Shown: positions 1-5,206 of the stretch, one piece after another
How positions within the stretch are numbered: position 1 is the first letter of the stretch
Layout of the letters: every line of letters begins with the position of its first letter
Assembly (NCBI GenBank): GCA_009377735.1
Contig: WHTL01000286.1
Span: 1 to 5,234 of the forward strand
Source of the DNA: Acidimicrobiia bacterium
Lineage (GTDB): Bacteria; Actinomycetota; Acidimicrobiia; Spongiisociales; ZC4RG35
Length of the DNA stretch: 5,234 nt
Direction: 5' to 3'
Made by a program: the position numbers and the translations under genes
Notes under the pieces: generated by a model
What the model was told of the DNA's origin: nothing
Databases searched by the model: none
Seen by the model: the letters and a program-made list of their open reading frames with translations, nothing else

Positions 1-109
1 AACCAAAGGGTGGAAGGCCTGCCTCAACCAGCTCGCCATCTACTTTCCAGGGCGACTCCCCGTCGCCTAAACACATGAACCGGAACCACACCACTTACAC
101 AGACACCCG
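1..109 (+). mobile_element. Right end of an IS256-family insertion sequence
   Basis: After the transposase stop at 70, about 39 bp of noncoding sequence lead to CACTTACACAGACACCC (93-109). Read inward from the end on the minus strand this is GGGTGTCTGTGTAAGTGG, which resembles IS256-family terminal repeats (GG…TGTGTAA type). The boundary is set near 107-109 because the reading frame of the IS1634-type transposase is conserved up to about base 110 and then ends within five codons inside this repeat. The other end of the element and the 8-9 bp target duplication usual for the family lie outside the window, so the boundary is accurate only to a few bases. Confidence 0.62.
2..70 (+). CDS. IS256-family (mutator-type) transposase, C-terminal end only
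   Basis: The frame starting at base 2 is open from the window edge to TAA at 68-70 and reads TKGWKACLNQLAIYFPGRLPVA. The W..xLNQLAIxFxxRL pattern is the usual C-terminus of IS256/mutator transposases, DDE enzymes that cut and paste their element through a circular intermediate. Only about 22 residues are visible, and the catalytic core lies left of the window. The call is strengthened by what follows: a short noncoding tail and then a terminal-repeat-like sequence that abruptly interrupts the IS1634-type gene on the other strand. It is too short for a certain family call, but the combined C-terminal motif and junction make it likely. Confidence 0.72.
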   Translation, partial: TKGWKACLNQLAIYFPGRLPVA

Positions 110-1003
110 GACAGGCCCGTCATCGGCGGCCAGAGCCCGGATCTGTGGGGCGCGTAGGGCGGTGACCCAACCCAACCCACCGACCTGTTTGAGAGCGTCG
201 ACACGCGCCGAGGTGATCATGCCCCGGTCGCCCACCATGACCACGTCGTCGAGGGAGAAACGATCCTTTACCTTGTGTGCCGCTGCCACGAAGGCGGCAG
301 GATCGGCGGTGTTGCCGGCGAACACCTCGATGGCGACCGGCCAGCCCTCGATGTCGGTGACCAGCCCGTACTCGATCTGTTCTCTGCCCCGCTTGCCGTC
401 GCGGGAATAGCCGCGGGCGGCCAGTTCGCAATGGCGTCCCTCCACATAGGACGAGGAGAGGTCATAGAGCACCAGACCACCGGGGGAGAGGTGACGGTCG
501 GCAAGGGACGCCTCGATCTCGCCTTGACGCTCCCCAAGCCAGTCCATCGCCGCGTAGACCTCGTCGGTGGAGGCGCCCCCAACGTCGAGGTCGACACCAA
601 GTGTCGTGTCGGACCACGACCGCGACGTGGCCAGCTTGGAGGCGGGCTGGACCACCCTGGAGACGATCAGCGCCAACACCAGGTCGCGTTGCCGTCCCGG
701 AGGGCCCACCAGCGCCGGCAACCCAAGCGAGCGCGCCATCGCCCACACCGCGGCGACATGACCGTGGGGGAGGGAACGGTCGATGTCGAAGGCGTCGACG
801 GCGGCCACGAAACGTTCCCCCTTGAGCGACCGGCGGATCAGCTCGATCACCTCGCCGGGCAGATGCGACAGGTTCGCCAAGGTCTCGTTCTTGACCTTGC
901 CCCCCTCCCGATAGGAGCGACGCAGCAGAACCGTCTCATACGTCTTGTCCTTGTAGTGACGACGAGTCCTCGCCACATGCATCGCACCGCTACGCCGAGT
1001 CAC
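95..1003 (-). pseudogene. IS1634-type (IS4 superfamily) DDE transposase, 3'-truncated by an IS256-family insertion
   Basis: This frame encodes 302 aa, whereas IS1634-type transposases usually run to about 500-600 aa. Visible features: the N-terminal block RSYREGGKVKNETLANLSHLP (around 29-49), the first catalytic Asp in LVLYDLSSSYVEG (D181), the typical AGNTADP (229-235), and the second catalytic Asp in MVGDRGMITSA (D259). The third acidic residue (Glu), expected in the missing C-terminal half, is absent. The last residues (RVSV and stop) are read from the inverted repeat of the adjacent IS256-type element, so the gene was split by that insertion and should not give active enzyme. Start choice: GTG at 1003 lies exactly 7 nt after a TAGAGT -10 box, suggesting leaderless translation. 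ATG at 982 (MHVARTRRHYKDK) is the alternative and better matches the family N-terminus; it has no convincing Shine-Dalgarno. The rest of the gene is expected left of the IS256-type element. Confidence 0.88.
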
Positions 1004-1070
1004 AGCCTAAACTCTACACTACCATCACCCAACTGTCAAGAGTTTAGTGACTACACCAGAACTCCAGACT
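110..1070 (-). mobile_element. Remnant of an IS1634-type insertion sequence (5' end plus half its transposase)
   Basis: This segment holds the promoter-proximal half of an IS1634-type element: truncated transposase, promoter and 5' flank. The outer boundary was not found because the opposite end is outside the window and the terminal repeats cannot be compared. It must lie upstream of the -35 box (1034-1039) and before the BI-1/YccA terminator hairpin at 1188; 1070 is an estimate. The internal boundary near 110 is where the IS256-type element interrupts it. The element lies downstream of the neighbouring membrane-protein gene without breaking it. Confidence 0.6.
1011..1039 (-). promoter_or_regulatory. 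Transposase promoter TTGACA-N17-TAGAGT within a 9-bp inverted repeat
   Basis: On the minus strand, a perfect -35 TTGACA (1039-1034), a 17-nt spacer and a -10 TAGAGT (1016-1011) precede the transposase. The -10 ends 7 nt before GTG at 1003, so the predicted transcript would begin at that start codon. The two boxes overlap the arms of a perfect inverted repeat CTAAACTCT (1007-1015) / AGAGTTTAG (1039-1047) with a 23-nt centre. A protein bound to both arms would cover both boxes, so this could be an autoregulatory operator. It could instead be part of the element's terminal structure. Confidence 0.6.
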
Positions 1071-1165
1071 AACCGAGAAAACGCCGACCAGCACCGATAT
1101 CAGCCCCCCGATGCCTCGTAACTTCCGGTTAGAGATCCGCACAGAACGGAGGCAGCCGTTGGGGC

Positions 1166-1188
1166 TCTGGGGGACGGAGGCCCCCAGA
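1166..1188 (-). terminator. GC-rich hairpin just after the BI-1/YccA gene
   Basis: An 8-bp perfect stem TCTGGGGG/CCCCCAGA with a 7-nt loop begins about 4 nt after the stop codon of the membrane-protein gene as read on the minus strand. It is followed by AGCCCCAACGG rather than a U tract, as is common for hairpin terminators in high-GC actinobacteria. A near copy follows nadB at 3510-3530. Confidence 0.6.
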
Positions 1189-1192
1189 TGTC

Positions 1193-1924
1193 TCAATCAC
1201 GCACCTTCGCCAGGAGGCGGAGTATCTCCAGGTAAAGCCATACGACGGTAACGAGCAGACCCATGGCGGCAAGCCAGGACATGTGAGAGGGCATTCGGGC
1301 CTTGATCCCCCGTTCGATGAAGTCGAAATCGAGCATGAGGTTGAATACCGCCAGCGCGCACACCGCCACACTGAAGAGGATGCCCAACGGGCCACTGTCC
1401 CAGACGAGGGGCATCTCGATATTGAAGAACGACAACCCGATGGTGACCAGATAGAAGAGGGCAATCGCGGCCGTGGCTCCGATGATGACCGAGCGCATCC
1501 GCTGGGTCACCCTGATGGTCCTAGTTATGTAGAGGGCGAGCATGACGGCGAAGGTGATGAGTGTTGCCAGGAGTGCCTGAACGACGATCCCCGAATACGC
1601 CGTCTCGAACATCCTCGATATGGCACCGACGACGACACCCTCAATGACGGCGTACGGAACCGCGACGTATGGGGCAAGGTTCGGTTTGAAGCTGGCGAGA
1701 AGTACCAGCCCGAACCCGACGAGGATGCCGATCAGGAGCAGCTGGCGGGGGACGGTCTCCAGTACGACCCACCCACCGATGGCGAACACGGCGGTTATCC
1801 CGAAGAGAAGTGCAGCGTGGCGCCCCACCGACTCGGTGGTCATAACACCCGACGTAGGTTCGACTATCGGCTGTTGGGGTAGCTTCTTCTCGTCGAAGGA
1901 ACGAGTTAGTACGGGATTGGACAT
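1193..1924 (-). CDS. Bax inhibitor-1/YccA family membrane protein
   Basis: The product is 243 aa, close to the usual length of actinobacterial BI-1/YccA-like proteins (Pfam BaxI_1 type). After a polar N-terminal tail (1-35) come seven hydrophobic stretches at about 36-56, 60-79, 84-104, 112-133, 144-164, 177-197 and 214-236. The family signature NLMLDFDFIERG (195-206) carries the acidic residues of the proposed pH/Ca2+ sensor, and the C-terminus YLEILRLLAKVRD is typical. It should be an integral cytoplasmic-membrane protein. BI-1 relatives are linked to Ca2+ leak and membrane quality control, but the bacterial role is not settled. The start is ATG 1924 because MSNPVLTRSFDEK matches the family N-terminus. 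ATG 1930 and 1963 are in-frame alternatives, and none has a strong Shine-Dalgarno. It is transcribed divergently from nadB, and the 75-bp gap must hold both promoters. Confidence 0.88.
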   Translation of the reverse strand: MSNPVLTRSFDEKKLPQQPIVEPTSGVMTTESVGRHAALLFGITAVFAIGGWVVLETVPRQLLLIGILVGFGLVLLASFKPNLAPYVAVPYAVIEGVVVGAISRMFETAYSGIVVQALLATLITFAVMLALYITRTIRVTQRMRSVIIGATAAIALFYLVTIGLSFFNIEMPLVWDSGPLGILFSVAVCALAVFNLMLDFDFIERGIKARMPSHMSWLAAMGLLVTVVWLYLEILRLLAKVRD

Positions 1925-1966
1925 CACCATATGATGGCACGCGCACAGTTCCACGAGAGACATATC

Positions 1967-1980
1967 GTGCTGGAGAGCAC
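1967..1980. promoter_or_regulatory. Small palindromic hairpin in the BI-1/nadB divergent gap
   Basis: GTGCT-GGAG-AGCAC is a perfect 5-bp inverted repeat in the short gap between the divergent genes, 19 bp before the nadB TTG. It could be an operator or an RNA hairpin. It is short enough to arise by chance, and no clear -35/-10 pair was found in this gap on either strand. Confidence 0.2.
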
Positions 1981-1999
1981 TTAGGCTTGGAATGTCCCC

Positions 2000-3499
2000 T
2001 TGACTGACGTACACAGAGTCGATGTCCCACTGATCGTTGGTGGTGGGGTGGCCGGGATGACCGCGGCCCTCACCCTCGACGAATCCGTGATCCTCACCAC
2101 TGATCTACCCGGTTCGAGCTGGTGGGCTCAAGGTGGAATAAGCATCAAAAGTGCCTTTACAGACGGAGCGAAACAGGACAGATGGTCGGATCTGACCGAT
2201 CCTGCGGCAGTCGAGCGCATTGCCGGTGATGGGCCGGAGGCGGTGGATTGGCTACGGACCGAGGCCGAGTCGCTGGTCACCGACAACGGCGAGCAGACTG
2301 TGCTCGGGGAGGAGGGTATCGAGGGTCTCGACCGGGCGATCGAAACCGGCAACGATGCCACCGGTGCCGAGGTGATGAGGGTGCTCAACAGCTCCCTGGC
2401 CTCCCGTGATTCTGTCAAGAGGCTCCTCGGTCGGGCTATCGACCTCATTACCGACGGTGAGCGCGTTGTGGGTGTCGTGGCCGTGGATAGTCGGGCCCGA
2501 CAGCGAATCGTTATGGCCCCAGCGGTGGTGATTGCCACCGGGGGCCTCGGCCGTCTCTACCAGCGCACCACCAACCCTCGCGGGTCGGACGGATCCGGAC
2601 TCGCCATGGCCATAAGGGCGGGTGCTCGGGTGGCTGATCTCGAGTTCGTGCAATTCCATCCGACGGCTATGACGGTGGCCAAGGATCCGCTGCCAATGGT
2701 GAGCGAGAGGGTTAGACGTCGTGGGGCCATCCTCGTGGACGCCCACGGCCGCCGCTTCATGGCGGGAATCCACTCCGATGCGGAACTGGCGCCACCAGGG
2801 CTCCTCGCCAGGGCGATTTGGCGTCAGAGCGTCCGAGGTGCTGGTGCCTATCTAGATGCCCGTCACGTTCATGAGTTGGCGGACCACCACCCCACACTTC
2901 TCGCCCACGCGATGTCCGTCGGAATCGATCCTCGCACTGACCTCGTTCCTGTAGGGGCTGCGGCCCACTACCAGATTGGGGGAGTAGCCACAGATCTTGA
3001 GGGGCGGACCTCGCTACCTGGGCTTTGGGCGGTGGGCGAGGCGGCATCCACGGGGTTGCACGGCTCGACCCGACTCCTTTCCAACGCCCTCCTCGAGGGC
3101 ATCGTGTTTGGACGCAGGGTGGCGCGGTCGGTCGCTGCTGAGGCAGAGACACCCGGTGATGTCGCCTACTGCCCGGTCGACAGCCGCGATCTTCCGGTAA
3201 CACCGGGACCGGCGTTCGAGGAGCTGCGAAAGCTGATGTGGGAGCATGTCGGTTTGGAGCGAGATGGTGACGGCCTGTGGCGGGCCCACAACGAGTTGAC
3301 TGCTCTGGTGCCGGTCCTGCGGCGCACCTTGGCCGGTCGGGATGCAGCCACCGTCGCCATCCAGGTGGTGGCGGCCGCCCTCCGCCGGACCGAGTCCAGG
3401 GGCTCCCATTACAGAATTGACCATCAAGCCACCGACCCGTCCCAGGCGGCCAGAGTGGTGGTAGAGCCGGGACCCGTCGAGGTGGAAAGACTGGTCTAG
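2000..3499 (+). CDS. nadB: L-aspartate oxidase (NadB-like), with an altered active site
   Basis: NadB oxidises L-aspartate to iminoaspartate with FAD; NadA then makes quinolinate for de novo NAD synthesis. The 499-aa product has the family layout: FAD-binding LIVGGGVAGMTAAL (11-24), SSWWAQGGIS (39-48), TNPRGSDGSGLAMA (191-204), VADLEFVQFHPTA (211-223), AAHYQIGGV (321-329), TGLHGSTRLLSNALLEG (351-367), and a C-terminal helical domain with ELRKLMWEHVG (408-418) and RTESRGSHYRID (463-474). Residues matching E. coli His244, His351 and Arg386 are kept (H220, H323, R358). Oddities: E. coli LAPRDIVARAI is here LAPPGLLARAI, so Arg290 becomes Pro266. The REGGHS region with Glu121 is here EEGIEG (104-109). 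The DTLxAGAG segment is about 8 residues shorter (53-71). TTG at 2000 is the only start that keeps the dinucleotide-binding loop, since an in-frame stop lies at 1982-1984. nadA and nadC are not adjacent. It is NadB by overall architecture, but its activity is uncertain. Confidence 0.85.
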   Translation: MTDVHRVDVPLIVGGGVAGMTAALTLDESVILTTDLPGSSWWAQGGISIKSAFTDGAKQDRWSDLTDPAAVERIAGDGPEAVDWLRTEAESLVTDNGEQTVLGEEGIEGLDRAIETGNDATGAEVMRVLNSSLASRDSVKRLLGRAIDLITDGERVVGVVAVDSRARQRIVMAPAVVIATGGLGRLYQRTTNPRGSDGSGLAMAIRAGARVADLEFVQFHPTAMTVAKDPLPMVSERVRRRGAILVDAHGRRFMAGIHSDAELAPPGLLARAIWRQSVRGAGAYLDARHVHELADHHPTLLAHAMSVGIDPRTDLVPVGAAAHYQIGGVATDLEGRTSLPGLWAVGEAASTGLHGSTRLLSNALLEGIVFGRRVARSVAAEAETPGDVAYCPVDSRDLPVTPGPAFEELRKLMWEHVGLERDGDGLWRAHNELTALVPVLRRTLAGRDAATVAIQVVAAALRRTESRGSHYRIDHQATDPSQAARVVVEPGPVEVERLV

Positions 3500-3509
3500 G
3501 GCTATTACC

Positions 3510-3530
3510 TCTGGGGGCTCCGCCCCCAGA
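3510..3530 (+). terminator. GC-rich hairpin terminator after nadB
   Basis: A perfect 9-bp stem TCTGGGGGC/GCCCCCAGA with loop TCC begins 10 nt after the nadB stop. It is followed by CCCCCACGG and not by a T run. It is nearly identical to the hairpin after the BI-1/YccA gene (1166-1188), including the flanking C-rich tail, so it may belong to a dispersed terminator or REP-like repeat family. Confidence 0.65.
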
Positions 3531-3948
3531 CCCCCACGGCCGCCTCACCCTCACCACTCGCGTGGTCGGGGCCGTCCGACCTCACCTCCGCGACTCGGTT
3601 TCTGTCCGTCGTTTACAGAGTGTGCTCCGGTTCTGTGTGATCGCGTCCGGAGGTCTCCTGTGCCCGGAGAGCGCGAGTATTTCCGACCACCAACGTCGAG
3701 GTTAGTCACGGACCACCGGCCGTGATACCGGTCGTGGACAGCTCATCGCAATCGTTTCACTCGTTTTGCGCATGCAGTCTCACCCGGTCCTGTTTCCTCT
3801 CCCGGAGGGAGGTGTCGAGCTTGCGAGTCAGAGGGGGCTTCACGCGTACCGCGTCCGCGTGCTGGGATTCCCCGGCTTCGCCGGTCCTCCTCCGGGGAGA
3901 AGCAGAACCGTTGTTTGTGGTGGTGGTTCACCGGTTACTCTCCGTTGG
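3531..3948 (+). other. Noncoding, hairpin-rich stretch upstream of mdh
   Basis: No convincing gene was found in this roughly 420-bp stretch; the frames that cross it have no recognisable protein pattern. It holds several perfect or near-perfect hairpins: ACCAC/GTGGT (3553-3566), competing with GGTCGG/CCGACC (3564-3581); a longer imperfect stem at 3642-3675 (CGCG and TCCGGAGG arms against CCT, CCGGA and CGCG, with bulges GTGC and GAG); TCACGG/CCGTGA (3706-3725); CTCCC/GGGAG near 3798-3812; and CCGGC/GCCGG (3872-3884), which excludes an alternative TCCCCGG/CCGGGGA pairing (3869-3898). I recognised no tRNA or known riboswitch. It may be a structured leader, a small RNA, or degraded repeat DNA. 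Confidence 0.4.
3911..3941 (+). promoter_or_regulatory. Possible leaderless promoter for mdh
   Basis: TACTCT (3936-3941) fits the actinobacterial TANNNT -10 box and ends exactly 7 nt before the mdh ATG, which would place +1 at the A of ATG (3949). A weak -35 candidate TTGTTT (3911-3916) lies 19 nt upstream of it. The absence of a Shine-Dalgarno before this ATG agrees with leaderless expression. The same 7-nt spacing occurs at the IS1634-type transposase start. If true, the hairpins upstream of it would not be part of this mRNA. Confidence 0.4.
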
Positions 3949-4935
3949 ATGAAAGAACCTTTGAGAGTCGCAGTTACGGGAGCCGCCGGCCAGATTGGGT
4001 ACAGCCTCCTATTTCGAATCGCGTCCGGTGGGATGCTTGGTCCCGATCAACCTGTGATCCTCCAGATGCTGGAGATCACTCCGGCTCTAGGTGCGCTCGA
4101 CGGTGTCGCCATGGAGTTGGAGGATGGGGCGTTCCCGCTCCTCAGGGGAATGGTCAAGACTGACGAAGCCGAAGTGGCTTTCGGTGATGCCGACGTTGCC
4201 CTGTTGGTGGGTGCGATGCCCCGCAAGGCTGGCATGGAGCGTTCCGACCTCCTCGAGGCCAATGGGGCCATTTTCACCACACAGGGGAAGGCTCTGGCGT
4301 CGGCCGCCAGCAAGGACGTCAAGACTCTTGTAGTCGGCAATCCCGCCAACACGAACGCCCTCATCGCCTGTTCCAACGCTAAAGGGCTCGACCCGAAGAA
4401 CTTCACCGCGATGACCCGTCTCGATCACAACCGCGCCATGAACCAGCTCGCCCAGAAGCTGGATGTGGGGGTATCCGATGTCAGCAGGATGACCATTTGG
4501 GGCAATCACTCGTCCACCCAGTATCCAGATCTTTTCCATTGCGAAGTAGCGGGACGCAACGCCTACGAGGCCGTGGGTGATCACGATTGGGTCGTCGACG
4601 AATTCATCCCGGTCGTTGCCCAGCGTGGAGCGGCGATCATCGACGCTCGTGGCGCCTCTTCGGCGGCGTCGGCGGCGTCGGCCGCGGTCGACCACACCCG
4701 CAACTGGCTGCTCGGGACACCTGCGGACGACTGGACGTCGATGGCGGTCGTCTCCGATGGCGCCTACGGTGTCGCGGAGGGCATCATCTCGTCGTTCCCC
4801 TGCACCTGCACCGATGGCGAATGGACGATTGTCGACGGTCTCGAAATCGACGACTTCAGCAGAGAGCGGATAGACGCCTCCGCAGCCGAGCTGATTTCGG
4901 AGCGCGACGCCGTTGCGGAACTCGGTCTCATCTAG
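3949..4935 (+). CDS. mdh: Malate dehydrogenase (NAD-dependent, ~328-aa type 2 form)
   Basis: MDH interconverts malate and oxaloacetate with NAD(H) in the cytoplasmic TCA cycle. The 328-aa product is the usual size for this subgroup. In order: NAD-binding loop [12 protein letters not shown] (9-20; G11, G14, G17); an acidic residue at the end of strand 2 (MLEITPA, E42) favouring NAD over NADP; the mobile-loop arginines in [15 protein letters not shown] (R92, R98); GNPANTNA (130-137); TRLDHNRA (156-163) with R157 and proton-relay D159; and catalytic H187 in [29 protein letters not shown] (235-251) is also typical. All key residues are present, so it should be functional. ATG 3949 was chosen because [14 protein letters not shown] matches the family N-terminus; the frame stays open back to 3766, but that extension has no MDH-like sequence. 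The TAG stop coincides with the edge of a MITE-like insert, and the C-terminus [11 protein letters not shown] looks complete. Confidence 0.95.
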   Translation: MKEPLRVAVTGAAGQIGYSLLFRIASGGMLGPDQPVILQMLEITPALGALDGVAMELEDGAFPLLRGMVKTDEAEVAFGDADVALLVGAMPRKAGMERSDLLEANGAIFTTQGKALASAASKDVKTLVVGNPANTNALIACSNAKGLDPKNFTAMTRLDHNRAMNQLAQKLDVGVSDVSRMTIWGNHSSTQYPDLFHCEVAGRNAYEAVGDHDWVVDEFIPVVAQRGAAIIDARGASSAASAASAAVDHTRNWLLGTPADDWTSMAVVSDGAYGVAEGIISSFPCTCTDGEWTIVDGLEIDDFSRERIDASAAELISERDAVAELGLI

Positions 4936-5096
4936 TGGTCTGTCGCTGAATTGATGCCGTGGTGTCGCCGAGGCATCGGCGCCGATCGCAAGGACGCAGG
5001 ACGAAGGCGCACCCGGGGCGGTGCTTCGAGGACGAGGACGCAGCAAGCGGCGTCTAGGGCCGGCGAGACCTCGTAGCTATTTCGGCGACAGACCAC
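4935..5096. mobile_element. MITE-like non-autonomous element at the mdh stop codon
   Basis: A 162-bp segment is bounded by 16-bp terminal inverted repeats, GTGGTCTGTCGCTGAA (4935-4950) and TTCGGCGACAGACCAC (5081-5096), with one mismatch. A TA flanks each side (4933-4934 and 5097-5098), and the context is CTAG at both ends. Duplication of TA within CTAG is the target habit of IS630/Tc1-mariner-type elements. It carries no credible ORF, only structured DNA: CGCCGA/TCGGCG (4966-4981), GCACC/GGTGC (5009-5024) and GACGC/GCGTC (5037-5054). It lies between mdh and the next gene and keeps the mdh TAG. The IS630 link is inferred from target and size; no parent element is visible here. Confidence 0.7.
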
Positions 5097-5169
5097 TAGT
5101 CGCTCGTAGATACCCACCGGTCGAGAGGGCAGCGCACGGGCCGGTAGCCTCGTGACGTAGGTCCCATAT

Positions 5170-5206
5170 AGGAGAAGCGGTGAACAAGGGTCAGAGACCC
5201 AGATGA
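5170..5206 (+). other. Mini-ORF (8 codons) with strong Shine-Dalgarno, overlapping the next start
   Basis: AGGAG (5170-5174) is the best Shine-Dalgarno in the window and sits 5 nt before GTG at 5180. This GTG opens an 8-codon frame (MNKGQRPR) that stops with TGA at 5204-5206, overlapping the next ATG as ATGA. The arrangement suggests a leader peptide that couples translation to the downstream gene. Alternatively, GTG is the true start of a longer protein and a base is missing or added in the GGG/CCC runs between 5188 and 5200. Confidence 0.4.
5188..5200 (+). promoter_or_regulatory. Hairpin covering the ribosome site of the last gene
   Basis: GGGTC-AGA-GACCC is a perfect 5-bp stem with a 3-nt loop, ending 2 nt before ATG 5203. 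It would mask the only nearby purine-rich site (AAGGG, 5186-5190). A ribosome translating the mini-ORF at 5180-5206 would open it, which fits translational coupling. The hairpin is small and its stability was not calculated. Confidence 0.35.

Noticed and set aside
275..1072. 265-aa plus-strand frame opposite the transposase
   Set aside because: It is an antisense shadow of the IS1634-type gene, whose minus-strand frame shows clear family motifs.
2757..3557. 266-aa minus-strand frame across nadB
   Set aside because: Pro/Arg-rich antisense translation of a recognised gene with no family pattern; high GC makes long antisense frames common.
3719..3732. ACCGGT palindrome with CCGG repeats as an operator or phage attachment site
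   Set aside because: Six-base palindromes are expected by chance at this GC content, and no integrase or tRNA is nearby.
3766..3948. 61-residue N-terminal extension of malate dehydrogenase
   Set aside because: The frame is open, but the sequence is low in pattern and unlike MDH; the family N-terminus begins at ATG 3949, and the DNA here is hairpin-rich and noncoding in character.
4660..4686. Tandem TCGGCGGCG repeat in mdh
   Set aside because: It encodes SAASAASAA, which matches the normal family [12 protein letters not shown] helix; it reflects codon use and not an expanded repeat.
4087..5046. 319-aa minus-strand frame across mdh and part of the MITE-like element
   Set aside because: It is antisense to mdh, whose catalytic motifs are all present on the plus strand; no recognisable protein pattern.
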